NCBI RefSeq assembly: GCF_000016425.1
Contig: NC_009380.1
Span: 2,608,144-2,672,143, forward strand
Source: Salinispora tropica CNB-440
GTDB taxonomy: Bacteria; Actinomycetota; Actinomycetes; Mycobacteriales; Micromonosporaceae
Length of the DNA: 64,000 nucleotides
Direction: 5' to 3'
Numbering within the stretch: the first letter of the stretch is position 1; every line of letters begins with the position of its first letter. Below, piece by piece: positions 42,407 to 50,758 of the stretch. The notes under the pieces were generated by a model, which saw nothing but the letters and a program-made list of their open reading frames with translations, had not been told where the DNA came from and ran no database searches. Made by a program: the position numbers and the translations under genes.

Positions 42407-42979
42407 ATGCCCATGACAACTCCCGTGCCCCTGTCTCAGGGGGTGGCCTCGCGGCTCAACGACCTGCTCATCGCCCCCGGCAGCACCCGAATGGAGCGGT
42501 GGCTCAGCTACCTCACCGCGTTCGTCGGCGCTGGTGTCGCCGCAGCCATCGGCGCCGCAGCGGGCTACCCATCCCCGATCATCGTGGTGCTGGCGGTCCT
42601 CGGTTTCGATCTCTTCGGCGGGGCCGTGGTGAACGCCACCGCGGCGGTGTCGCGCCGGTTCCATACCGGCGTCACGGCCGCCCGCCGGCAGGTGATCTTC
42701 GTGGCGGCCCACGTCCATCTGCCCGTCCTGGCGCTGATCCTGCCCGCGTACCCGTGGTCAACCGCGATCACGCTCTACGCCGGCACCCTCACCGCCGCCG
42801 TGGTGGTCGCCACCGCCGGTCCGACGTCAAAGCGCCCGTTGGCGTTCGCGGCCGCAGCTGGGCTACTCGTTGTGGCGGTCACACTCCTGCCCACCCCGCC
42901 AGCGCTTGCCTGGCTGGCGCCGCTGCTGATCCTCAAGCTCCTCCTCGGGCACCTGCTGCCCGGCCCCCGGGCGACGTGA
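42407..42979 (+). CDS. Polytopic membrane protein, unknown function
   Basis: This 190-residue protein has about five membrane helices ('WLSYLTAFVGAGVAAAIGAA', 'SPIIVVLAVLGFDLFGGAVV' and others). Between helices 2 and 3 lies 'NATAAVSRRFHTGVTAARRQ'. A His-rich segment 'VAAHVHLPVLALILP' could bind metal. I do not recognise the family. AAAGGTGG lies before the ATG. It is divergent from the small membrane protein. Confidence 0.65.
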   Translation: MPMTTPVPLSQGVASRLNDLLIAPGSTRMERWLSYLTAFVGAGVAAAIGAAAGYPSPIIVVLAVLGFDLFGGAVVNATAAVSRRFHTGVTAARRQVIFVAAHVHLPVLALILPAYPWSTAITLYAGTLTAAVVVATAGPTSKRPLAFAAAAGLLVVAVTLLPTPPALAWLAPLLILKLLLGHLLPGPRAT

Positions 42980-43042
42980 GCACGACGGGAGCAACGCTGG
43001 GCCCCACCACCGGCGGCGTTGGCGTGGGCCCAGTGCCGTCGG

Positions 43043-43822
43043 TTAACCGAGGTCAACCACGAGGGGCCGGTGATCGGAGATCACCGACAGCGGGGTTCGC
43101 ACGGCCGTCACCGGCGGGAGTCGATGGCGGTCCTGCCGGTCAGCGAGGACGTGGTCGAGTTGGATGCGGGGTCGTCCAGCCGGATACGTGGGTCGGCGGC
43201 CGAGAGGATGCCATCCGGTCAGGAGTCGGGCGCACCCGGCGGGCAGGTTGAGGTCGCCGAGCAGGATCCGTGGTGCGGGCAGGGCCCGCAGCGCGCGGAC
43301 GGTCTGGCGCAGCTGGTGGGCGTTCCAACCGGGGACGAACGACAGGTGGGTGGCGGCGGCTGTCACGAGACCGTGCGGGGTGCGCAGGACCGCCGCGAGT
43401 ACGACGCGGGGTTCGTCCTGGAGCAGCACGAGGCCACCGCGCGATCCGGGTACGTAGACCGGTGCGCGGACCGGGGCCGGCGTCAACCGGATGATCTGCC
43501 AGGAGATGACCGGATGGCGGCTGACCAGGCCGACACCAAAGCGGGGTTCGTCATGGCCGTCGTCGTCGTGGGTCAGGGGACGGACCTGTCTGCCGGGTTC
43601 ACCGACGACGGCGGCGGCGAAGCGGTGTTCGCAGGCGGCGAGGGCGTGGGCGGCGAGGGCGGTCTGGTCCAGGTTGCCGCTGCGGCCCTGACCCCGATCG
43701 ACCTCTTGGAGGGCGAGAACATCGGCATCGAGGGCGGCGACCGCGGCGGTGAGCCGTCGCGAATCGACCAGCCCGTCGGTGCGGGACCGGCCGTGCAGCA
43801 GGTTGAAGGTGGCCAGGCGCAC
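43043..43822 (-). CDS. Endonuclease/exonuclease/phosphatase-family hydrolase
   Basis: This 259-residue protein has the EEP fold: MRLATFNLLHGRS (Asn), 'VLALQEVDRGQGRSG' (metal Glu), 'TAAATHLSFVPG', 'ILLGDLNLP' (catalytic Asp/Asn) and a C-terminal 'SDHRPLVVDLG' (Asp-His). It should cleave phosphodiester or phosphomonoester bonds. No signal peptide is seen, so it is cytosolic. The substrate is unknown; DNA, nucleotides and inositol phosphates are all possible. Confidence 0.87.
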   Translation of the reverse strand: MRLATFNLLHGRSRTDGLVDSRRLTAAVAALDADVLALQEVDRGQGRSGNLDQTALAAHALAACEHRFAAAVVGEPGRQVRPLTHDDDGHDEPRFGVGLVSRHPVISWQIIRLTPAPVRAPVYVPGSRGGLVLLQDEPRVVLAAVLRTPHGLVTAAATHLSFVPGWNAHQLRQTVRALRALPAPRILLGDLNLPAGCARLLTGWHPLGRRPTYPAGRPRIQLDHVLADRQDRHRLPPVTAVRTPLSVISDHRPLVVDLG

Positions 43823-43858
43823 CGGATCAGCCTAAGTCCGTGGCAAGGTGGGCCGGTG

Positions 43859-43942
43859 GTGAAAATGTTCGTCTGCTCGGTGCTGGTGTTCGTGGCGATC
43901 GGGTCGGTCGGCCTGTGGCTGCGGCAACGTCGGGGACGATGA
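43859..43942 (+). CDS. 27-residue single-helix membrane peptide
   Basis: From GTG 43859 the frame reads VKMFVCSVLVFVAIGSVGLW, then LRQRRGR. It is a single hydrophobic helix with a basic tail, the usual layout of bacterial membrane micropeptides. AAGGTGGG lies about 7 nt upstream. It starts 36 bp from the divergent EEP gene, so it has a natural promoter region. It is too short to be recognised by family. Confidence 0.45.
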   Translation: MKMFVCSVLVFVAIGSVGLWLRQRRGR

Positions 43943-43986
43943 GGCGACCGCAGCCACAGGTCGGTGTCTCAGCGAAGGGGCGGAGG

Positions 43987-44490
43987 TCACCCACTACGCG
44001 GCGCGTAGTGGCCGGCGCGGACTTCCCGCAGGGCCCGGCGACGGGTCTCCCCGCGCAGCGTGTCCACGTAGAGGCGGCCAGCGAGGTGGTCGGTCTCGTG
44101 TTGCAGAGCGCGGGCGAGGAAACCGGTGCCGGTGATGGTCAACGGTTGCCCGTGCTGGTCCATACCGCGTGCGGTGGCGCGCATGGCTCGCGGGGTCGGG
44201 AAGTACAGGCCGGGGATCGACAGGCAGCCCTCGTCGTCGTCCTGCCGGTCGTCGCCGAGTTCCAGCGTGGGGTTGATGAGGTGGCCGCGGTGGCCGTCGG
44301 CGTCGTAGACGAACACCTGGGCGGAAACGCCGATCTGCGGGGCGGCCACCCCAGCGCGACCCGGGGCGCCGAGCAGCGTGTCCATCAGGTCGGCGACGAG
44401 TGCGCGTAGGTCGGCATCGAAGCTGGTGACCGGCGCGGCGGGAGTGCGAAGCACCGGGTCGCCGATGATCCGGATCGGGCGCATCGTCAT
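43987..44490 (-). CDS. def: Peptide deformylase
   Basis: This 167-residue metalloenzyme has all three deformylase motifs: GVAAPQIG, DEGCLSIPG (the metal-ligand Cys) and QHETDHLAG (HExxH). It removes the formyl group from nascent proteins. Normal length for an actinobacterial type. The start is ATG 44490, with a second ATG at 44484. It may be a second copy, since genomes of this kind often carry several; that cannot be judged here. Confidence 0.92.
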   Translation of the reverse strand: MTMRPIRIIGDPVLRTPAAPVTSFDADLRALVADLMDTLLGAPGRAGVAAPQIGVSAQVFVYDADGHRGHLINPTLELGDDRQDDDEGCLSIPGLYFPTPRAMRATARGMDQHGQPLTITGTGFLARALQHETDHLAGRLYVDTLRGETRRRALREVRAGHYAPRSG

Positions 44491-44545
44491 GCCCAGAGAC
44501 TATCGCCCTGCTGCGGGCGGGAACGGCGGGCCGACGCGAGAGCAG

Positions 44546-44580
44546 CGAGGTGCCCCGGCGGTCACCGCCGGGGCACCTCG
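44546..44580. terminator. Strong terminator hairpin
   Basis: Perfect 16-bp arms (from CGAGGTGCCCCGG) with a 3-nt loop lie 10 bp after the stop of the beta-helix gene and upstream of def. Confidence 0.8.
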
Positions 44581-44590
44581 AGTAGGTCGG

Positions 44591-46024
44591 TCAGCCGAAG
44601 CAGGTGGGTACGGGGTTGGGGCTGCCGGTGCAGTTGGTGGGTCGGTTGTTGATGATGATGACCTTGCCGAAGACGTCGATCACGCCGTTGTTGTAGACGC
44701 CGCCGGGTTCGTTTTGGGCGAGGTTGTCGGTGACCCGGACGTCGGTGAGGGTGAGGACGGTGGTGGGGTCGGAGGGGTTGAAGAAGATGCCGCCGGCCGC
44801 TCCGCCTGCTTGGTTGCCGGAGACGGTGGTACGGCGCAGGGCCACCACGGGGTCGCCGCCGTCGCCGATGATGGCGATGCCGCCGCCGTCGCCGGTGGTG
44901 GCGGTGTTGTACACGATCTTGCTGTCCTCAACGGTGACACCGAGATCGGTGGTGAGGTAGAGCCCCCCACCGGAGGTGGCGGTGTTCTCGGCGACCTTGA
45001 CGTGCTGGAGTAGAAGGGCTTCCTCGCCGTTGTCGTAGATGCCGCCGCCGAGTCCGCTGGCGGTGTTGCGGGTGATGGTGCTGTGGACGATCTCGGAGAG
45101 GTCGCCGTCGTTGTCGACGCCCCCACCGTCGGTAGCGGTGTTGTCGCTGATCAGGGTGTGGCTGATAGTGGCGGAGCCCTCGTCGTTGGAGAACCCACCG
45201 CCGGTGGTGCCGGCGGTGTTGTTGGTCAGCTTCGACTTGCTGATCGCGAAGGTGCCGTGGTCGCTGGAGACGCCGCCGCCCTCATCGCCGGCGGTGTTGC
45301 GGGTGATGGTGCTCTTGGTGATCGTGACTTTGCTCCGGTCACCCCAGACGCCGCCGCCGTCGCCGTTGCCGCCCAGGGTCATGTTGTCCCGGACGGTGAC
45401 GCGTTCGAGGGTCAGTCGGGTGCCTTCGCCAGCGCGGATGCCGCCGCCGTCGTCGTTGTTGCCCTCGAGCCTTCCGCCGGCGACGGTGAGGTCTTTGAGG
45501 GTGAGGTCGCCGCCGGTGATGACCTCGAAGATGCGGAAGTTGTCGGCGGCGGCGGCCCGGATGATGGTGGCGCCCTGGCCGTAGATCGTGATCGGCTGGA
45601 AGACCGGGGGTAGTCCGTTGTCGTCCTGGTTGACCGTCAGGGTGTAGACGCACTTCTCGGCGAGGCGCAGGGTGCCGCCGCCGGCCTGGTTCGCCGCGGT
45701 GATGGCGGCGATCAGCGCGTTGGGGTCGCAGGGCACCGGGGTGCCCTTGTCCTTCCCGTCACCATGGCCATCACCCTTCCAGCCCGAGTGACCGGCCTTT
45801 CCCCAGTCACCACCCCACTCGCCGTCGACCTTCGACCACTCACGGTGCGGCTGGCCACCAGTGACCTCGCGGTCGGGCGAGGGCTGGTACGCGGTGGCCG
45901 ATCCAGCGCCGGCCAGGCCAGCGACTCCGGTGAGGGCCACGGCGCTGACCGCCGCGACGGCGCGGGGTGCGCGGCGTCGACCGCGCACCCCGGACGGGCG
46001 GGGGAGTCTCCTGCTCTGCAACAT
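44591..46024 (-). CDS. Secreted right-handed beta-helix protein
   Basis: This 477-residue exported protein has a signal peptide (residues 1-45; basic start, hydrophobic core, ending ATA) and a low-complexity Gly/Lys/Trp-rich linker. A parallel beta-helix with repeated 'NTA..GGG...' turns follows ('ITRNTAGDEGGGVSSDHGTF', 'LTNNTAGTTGGGFSNDEGSA' and others), resembling chlamydial-type and polysaccharide-binding repeats. Three Cys (PCDPN, EKCVY, then NCTG..TCFG at the end) may form disulfides. It probably acts on or binds carbohydrates outside the cell; no catalytic residues can be assigned. Confidence 0.8.
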   Translation of the reverse strand: MLQSRRLPRPSGVRGRRRAPRAVAAVSAVALTGVAGLAGAGSATAYQPSPDREVTGGQPHREWSKVDGEWGGDWGKAGHSGWKGDGHGDGKDKGTPVPCDPNALIAAITAANQAGGGTLRLAEKCVYTLTVNQDDNGLPPVFQPITIYGQGATIIRAAAADNFRIFEVITGGDLTLKDLTVAGGRLEGNNDDGGGIRAGEGTRLTLERVTVRDNMTLGGNGDGGGVWGDRSKVTITKSTITRNTAGDEGGGVSSDHGTFAISKSKLTNNTAGTTGGGFSNDEGSATISHTLISDNTATDGGGVDNDGDLSEIVHSTITRNTASGLGGGIYDNGEEALLLQHVKVAENTATSGGGLYLTTDLGVTVEDSKIVYNTATTGDGGGIAIIGDGGDPVVALRRTTVSGNQAGGAAGGIFFNPSDPTTVLTLTDVRVTDNLAQNEPGGVYNNGVIDVFGKVIIINNRPTNCTGSPNPVPTCFG

Positions 46025-46470
46025 CGTCGTTCATCGCTTTCTGTGCGGGTCGGTCCGGGCGGTACCCGGGTGCGGTGGCAGCGGTGGTGACGCCACAACA
46101 GGAGTCAAGTACACAAAAACCCCCTAAGCCACGCAAAGACCTCAAAGACGAATCAAACGTGTGAAACTGGCACACATAGGGTGGTTCTGGTGGTCGAAGC
46201 CGCTGAGATGCACTCCCGTACCAACCACGCGGCCGGCCGATGGTGTGGACCGCCCGCCTGGCAGGCGGGGTGCTCATCCGACTGTCCGCTGCTCCCGACG
46301 AGGCGGCCGGGGAAGCTCCTGGAGTGCGAACACGCGACAGTTGCCTAGACGGTCTCACCAGACGGGCGGGTCAACGGCGACCTGCACCTGCCCGATCCCC
46401 TGGCGGCGCCCTCAACGCCAGGATCGAAGGCGCGCCAGGGGGCACGACGTCGACGATGGCCGCGACTCCG
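46025..46470 (-). promoter_or_regulatory. Promoter region of the beta-helix gene
   Basis: About 445 bp without a gene. Around 46085-46165 the base composition drops and an A-rich stretch (plus strand ACACAAAAACCCCC) lies about 75 bp before the start, unusual in this genome. It may contain the promoter or a structured leader. A TGTG...CACA short dyad follows near 46160. Confidence 0.3.
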
Positions 46471-47787
46471 TCAGTTGCGGGGCCAGACCCGCACCGGTAC
46501 TCGCGGGAACGCCGCCGTCAGGAACTGCTCGGTGAGGCCGTCGCGCACGGTGGCGTCCGGCCAGGCGTCGAGCACCTCGGGCAGGGTGCGGTGACCAACG
46601 GTGAGATGCAGCAGGGCACCTGGTGGAATGGCGGCATGGGGACTTGCGTCAGCGCTCGGACCCGCCACGCTGCTCCGTCTCGCCGTCACCGCCGTCAGCT
46701 CACCGTCGTCGAACTCGAGGTGAGCGCTCGCGGTGTAGGTGTCTATCACGAGTGTGGGCTCGGGCCACCGCAGATCGGCCGCCTGCCAACGGCTGCGTAG
46801 CAGCGGGGCGAGGCGGGCAAGCAACTCGATGGGGTCGCCGGTTCGGGCGTACCAGGCTCCGGGGCGCGCTGGTATCCCGCTGGGCCCGATCCGGGCCAGG
46901 AGATGGTCCGCGTCGAGCAGCGGGCGCACTGCATGGAACGGACGCTGGGCCGTCGCGGCGTAGCGCCGACCAACCTGGCCGAGATAGGCGTACATCGCGG
47001 CGGCGGCCTCCGGCCAGCGCTCGGCAGGCTCGCAGGTCGCGGCGAACACGGTCAGCTTTCCCGCCGCGGAGAGCGCGGTACCGTGCACGAGATATCCCTG
47101 GACGTGCGCGCCGTGCAGCAGTACGGCAATCTCACGGCGAACGACATCCTCCGCACGGCGGCCCACAATCTCGTACCGCCAGACGGCGGCGTCGCGTGGG
47201 CAGACCAGGGCGTCCCCGTCTGCCTGCCGTCGGTCGAGGTCGGCAAGGGCGTCTGCGTCGGCCGCGGTGGCGGAGCGGACGGTCCACCGTCCCTGGTGGG
47301 CGTCCGGTAGGGCGGTGGCCGGCACGGTCGGTGCGCCGCTGTTGGTCAGGGCGTAGTCGTAGCCAAACCGGCGGTAGAAGTGCGGAATCCCTTCGATGAT
47401 CTGGAGTGGCACGCGATCAGTCGCGCAGCGGTCGTGCAGCGCGGCGAGTAGCCGTTCGGTGAGCTGGTTGCCGCGATGTTCCGGTGCCGTGCCCACCAGC
47501 TCGACCTGGATCACCGGCAGCCGAATTCCGGCCAGGCTCCACTCCTGACGAAGACCGACCAGACTGGCCGCCAGGCGACCGGTGGCGGTGTCCTCCACGA
47601 CCAGGAAGTCGTCGAGTGTGACCGAGGGATGCCCGCTCAGTAGATCGTGGACCCACGCGGTGATCCCCGCGTGTGGTTCTCCGCCGGTGGTCGCCTGCAG
47701 TTGAACGGCCGCCTGTAGTCGCGCGATCTGATCAACGTCCGACTCGCGACCACGCCGAATCCTGTAACGGTCACTTAGGCTTGTCAT
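46471..47787 (-). CDS. Eis-like GNAT acetyltransferase
   Basis: This 438-residue protein has an N-terminal GNAT domain (about 8-150; 'IQVELVGTAPEHRGNQLTER' holds the acetyl-CoA site), a second GNAT-like region and a C-terminal sterol-carrier-like domain (about 340-430). This is the three-domain layout of Eis-type enhanced intracellular survival proteins, which acetylate amines such as aminoglycosides. The substrate cannot be read. The C-terminus is RVWPRN rather than the aromatic end usual in Eis. The upstream flank is decayed mobile DNA. Confidence 0.75.
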   Translation of the reverse strand: MTSLSDRYRIRRGRESDVDQIARLQAAVQLQATTGGEPHAGITAWVHDLLSGHPSVTLDDFLVVEDTATGRLAASLVGLRQEWSLAGIRLPVIQVELVGTAPEHRGNQLTERLLAALHDRCATDRVPLQIIEGIPHFYRRFGYDYALTNSGAPTVPATALPDAHQGRWTVRSATAADADALADLDRRQADGDALVCPRDAAVWRYEIVGRRAEDVVRREIAVLLHGAHVQGYLVHGTALSAAGKLTVFAATCEPAERWPEAAAAMYAYLGQVGRRYAATAQRPFHAVRPLLDADHLLARIGPSGIPARPGAWYARTGDPIELLARLAPLLRSRWQAADLRWPEPTLVIDTYTASAHLEFDDGELTAVTARRSSVAGPSADASPHAAIPPGALLHLTVGHRTLPEVLDAWPDATVRDGLTEQFLTAAFPRVPVRVWPRN

Positions 47788-47820
47788 GCCTTACGTTCTA
47801 CCGTCAGGTGATCGCTCGTA

Positions 47821-48066
47821 GGACGTGACGCCGCACACGTCGGGTGCGCAAACAGTGCAGCAGCCCACGGCGTTCGACAGCAGAGGTGCGGTTGCGGGGT
47901 GACGCCGTAGCGGCTTCGTGGTCGGACCGGGGTTGGGGGGAACGTGGCGCGGGCGGTGAGGTGGCCTGCCAGGTCCGCCGCGACGCGGATGCCGTGTTCG
48001 TCAGGAAAGGAACGGTCGTGCAGGCGGACGGACACTGTCGGGTCGTTGTGGCAGCGGACTATCACG
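47821..48066 (-). pseudogene. Collapsed copy of the DUF6228 gene
   Basis: The minus strand reads IVRCHNDPTVSVRLHDRSFP, then DEHGIRVAADLAGHLTARAT, then sequence matching the 3' end and downstream DNA of the 428-817 gene. Compared with that gene, two internal blocks are missing, and what remains lines up closely (for example CCCAACCCCGGTCCGACCA in both). The frame no longer gives a full protein. It is the same family, copied and eroded. Confidence 0.75.
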
Positions 48067-48215
48067 GCGGATGTCGTCGTCCTTCACGTCCTCCGGGGTA
48101 GCGGTTCCAGGTGCCACCACCACCAGTAGCGGTGGGTGGTGGTGGAGTGATCAAAACAACGCAAATAGTTGATCTAGGCCCGCACCCGGGTGACTGCTCG
48201 TGATGGCGGGGTCGC

Positions 48216-48268
48216 CGTAGCACCCGCTTGCGTAGCGGGTTGCGGTCGTCGATGAAGAGCCGGTCGAG
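48216..48268 (-). pseudogene. Tyrosine recombinase fragment
   Basis: The minus strand reads LDRLFIDDRNPLRKRVLRR, the start of the catalytic domain of the same integrase family as the remnant at 7.7 kb (LDRLFTDDRNSLRERVL). Nothing else of the gene survives. It lies 150 bp from the collapsed DUF6228 copy. Confidence 0.65.
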
Positions 48269-48331
48269 GGCTGGTGGCTCTCGGCGTGTTGCTGAGATCC
48301 GTGGCGCTGGGCTGGTCGCGGGTCGGCGGGG

Positions 48332-48904
48332 TCATTCCGGGGTTGGGTTCGCTGGTTGTGCTGGCGGGTGTGGGACGAGGTCGGCGATGTGCTGGGCGAG
48401 GTATCGGCGCATCGGGTCGGGCATGGGTGTGCCGGTGAGTGTTTCGTGGAGCCAGAGGCCGTTGGCGGCGAGGCGCGCGATCAGCGCGCGGAGCTGGTCG
48501 GTGGTCAGGGGTGGGGTGTGTGGTGTGGGTGGTGTCCAGCGGTTCATCACGTCGATGAATGGCGTGCTGGTCGCGGGTTCGGTGGTGGTGTGGAAGATGA
48601 GTTCGAGTTCGGCGCGGGTGGCGCTGTGGGCGGTGACGGTGGCATAGGCGGTGAGCCGTTGGGCTGCGCTGATCGTCTCGGCGGGGCCGCCGGCCGCGTT
48701 GGTCATCGCGGCTTCCCATTGGGTGGCGAGGCGCTCCTGCACGGCGTGTAGGAGCGCCTCGCGGGTGGAGAAGTGGTAGACGAGTCCTGCTTTGGTGATG
48801 CCGGCTTCCTCGGCGACGGTCTCGTACGTGACGGCCGTGACGCCGTCACGTTCGATGACGCGTAGGGCGGCATCGAGGATGAGGATCCGCTTGCTCGGTC
48901 GCAT
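48332..48904 (-). CDS. TetR-family regulator of the MFS operon
   Basis: This 190-residue repressor has an N-terminal helix-turn-helix ('KRILILDAALRVIERDGVTA', 'VTYETVAEEAGITKAGLVYH') and a helical ligand domain. It starts 17 bp after the MFS transporter stop, so both are in one operon and the protein probably represses its own operon. Palindromes in the promoter at 50.47-50.49 kb are candidate binding sites. Confidence 0.85.
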   Translation of the reverse strand: MRPSKRILILDAALRVIERDGVTAVTYETVAEEAGITKAGLVYHFSTREALLHAVQERLATQWEAAMTNAAGGPAETISAAQRLTAYATVTAHSATRAELELIFHTTTEPATSTPFIDVMNRWTPPTPHTPPLTTDQLRALIARLAANGLWLHETLTGTPMPDPMRRYLAQHIADLVPHPPAQPANPTPE

Positions 48905-48921
48905 GGTCGGCCATTCTGCCG

Positions 48922-50445
48922 TTAGTGCTCGGCGGGAATGACGCCGGATGCAGTGCCGGGGCCGTGGTGACGCAGGAGTCGTCCGGTGAGTGCCGCGCCG
49001 GCGGTGAGGGCGACGGCCACGACAGCGATAGTGATCAGGTAGCCGATGTCGTAGGCGGTGTGCGCGGCGGTGATGACGGCCTGGTCGCCGCCGGCTGCGG
49101 CGAGGGCGTCGGGCAGGCTGTCGCCGGCCACGGTGGGCGCGCCGGGCGGGAGGCGGACCACGGTGGTGTAGACGACGGTGACGAGGCTGCCGAGCAACGC
49201 GACGGCGGTCAGCGCCCCGAACTCGTAGGAGGTTTCCCCGACGGACGCCGCCATGCCGGCGCGGCGGACGGGGGCGTTGCCGACGATCGCGGTGGAGGCG
49301 ACGGACATCGTCGCGCCGAGTCCGGCGCCGGTGACGATCATTCCGGTGACCAGGACGGGGAGGCCAGCGTGCAGGCCGAGGGCGACGAGGATGACGCCGG
49401 GGACGGCGAGGGTGAGGCCGCCGGTGATCAGTGGCAGCAGCCCGGTGCGGTGCAGGACCGCGCCGCCCAGCAGCGCGGTCGGCAACGCGCCGGCCGCGAC
49501 CGCCGCGACCAGCAGGCCCGCTTGCAGGGGGGTGAAACCCGCGACGAGCTGGAACCGCTGGGTGGTGACCAGTTGGAGCCCGGTGATGGCGAACAGGGCG
49601 AGCGCGGCGGCCAGCACCCCCGAGGTGAAGGCCGGGTTACGGAAGATCGCGAAGTCCAGCAGTGGGTCGGCCAGGCGCCGCTGCCGGCGGACGAAGAGGG
49701 TAAGCCCGACGGCCGAGGCGAGCACCGCGATCGTCAGCACGGTCGGCGACGGCGGTTGGTGTGCGAGTTCCTTGATCGCAAACACCGCGCCGACCAGGCC
49801 GACCATCACCTGCAACGAGGACACCAGGTCCCATCGCTTGCTCGGGTCCGGGTCGTTGCGCGGCGCGACGAGCAGCGTCGCGGCCATGGCGGCGGCGGCG
49901 ACCGGAACGTTGACCAGGAACACCGAACCCCACCAGAACGTCTCCAACAGCGCCCCGCCCACGATCGGGCCGAGCGCGGCACCCACCACGGCCAGGGAAC
50001 CCCACACCGCGATCGCGACGTTGCGTTCCCGCTCCACCTGGAACGTCACCCGGATCAGGGCCAGGGTGGCGGGCATCATCGTCGCCGCGCCCACCGCGAG
50101 TAACGCCCGTGCGGCGATCAACACCCCGGTGTTGGGCGCGAACGCCGCCAGCAGGGAGGCGACGGCGAACACGAACAGCCCGACCAGGAACATCCGTCGG
50201 TGCCCGACCCGGTCGCCCAGCGTGCCGCTGCCCAGCAGCAGCCCCGCCATCACCACCGGGTAGGCGTTGATGATCCACAAACTTTGCGTGCCGGTGGCCC
50301 CGAGACCGGCCGTCAGCGTCGGCAGGGCGGTGTACAGGACAGAATGGTCCAACGTGATCAACAATAGTCCCGCGCTGACCGTGACCAGCAACCCCCACCG
50401 CTGCGCCCTCGTCGGCGCCTTCCGGTCCGTTTCCGCAATTTGCAT
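48922..50445 (-). CDS. MFS drug transporter, DHA2 (14-helix) family
   Basis: This 507-residue protein has 14 predicted helices, with motif A 'GTLGDRVGHRRMFLVGLFVF', motif C-like 'GAALGPIVGGALLETFWWG' and 'LITLDHSVLYTALPTL' near the start. These are the hallmarks of DHA2 multidrug exporters. It uses the proton gradient to export drugs or metabolites. Its operon partner is a TetR repressor. The ATG at 50445 lies after a promoter that contains two dyads. Confidence 0.88.
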   Translation of the reverse strand: MQIAETDRKAPTRAQRWGLLVTVSAGLLLITLDHSVLYTALPTLTAGLGATGTQSLWIINAYPVVMAGLLLGSGTLGDRVGHRRMFLVGLFVFAVASLLAAFAPNTGVLIAARALLAVGAATMMPATLALIRVTFQVERERNVAIAVWGSLAVVGAALGPIVGGALLETFWWGSVFLVNVPVAAAAMAATLLVAPRNDPDPSKRWDLVSSLQVMVGLVGAVFAIKELAHQPPSPTVLTIAVLASAVGLTLFVRRQRRLADPLLDFAIFRNPAFTSGVLAAALALFAITGLQLVTTQRFQLVAGFTPLQAGLLVAAVAAGALPTALLGGAVLHRTGLLPLITGGLTLAVPGVILVALGLHAGLPVLVTGMIVTGAGLGATMSVASTAIVGNAPVRRAGMAASVGETSYEFGALTAVALLGSLVTVVYTTVVRLPPGAPTVAGDSLPDALAAAGGDQAVITAAHTAYDIGYLITIAVVAVALTAGAALTGRLLRHHGPGTASGVIPAEH

Positions 50446-50477
50446 ACCGTAACTGTACTCGGCGTATAGATACGGTG

Positions 50478-50491
50478 CCTGGTTAACCAGG
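50478..50491. promoter_or_regulatory. Palindrome upstream of the MFS/TetR operon
   Basis: CCTGGTTAACCAGG is a perfect 14-bp palindrome 33 bp upstream of the MFS start. A second dyad (ACCGTA ... TACGGT) lies between it and the ATG. Either could bind the operon's TetR protein. Confidence 0.5.
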
Positions 50492-50545
50492 TCACACGTC
50501 CCCAGCCCAGGGGCGGTCACACGTCTCCCGGGCAGGGACCCGTAC

Positions 50546-50734
50546 CTGAGCTGCGCGAAGTTCGTCGCGACGACTCGAACACAACCTCGCCGTCGACGCC
50601 GCTGGCAGCGAGATGTCGAACGCCACCGCTGCACCGCCGAGCGCATCGAGAGACTCGTGACCGACTTGGGTGAGGAGCTCGACCAGCCGGCCGATCCAAG
50701 CGCCATCGAGCTTGATCCTGATGCCTCCACGTGA
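50546..50734 (+). pseudogene. C-terminal remnant of an unidentified (possibly integrase-type) gene
   Basis: An open frame gives CAKFVATTRTQPRRRRRW, then RDVERHRCTAERIERLVTDL, then GEELDQPADPSAIELDPDAS, and stops at 50732-50734. It looks like the C-terminal segment of actinobacterial integrase-like proteins ('C.KF.TT' and 'REVERH..TA.RI..L'), but I hold that weakly. It has no start in this window. Confidence 0.3.
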
Positions 50735-50758
50735 TCACGATCAGGCACGATGGTGGGC

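Noticed and set aside
45339..45653. Arg/His-rich minus-strand frame inside the beta-helix gene
   Set aside because: It is the alternative frame of a strongly repetitive gene and has no start context of its own.
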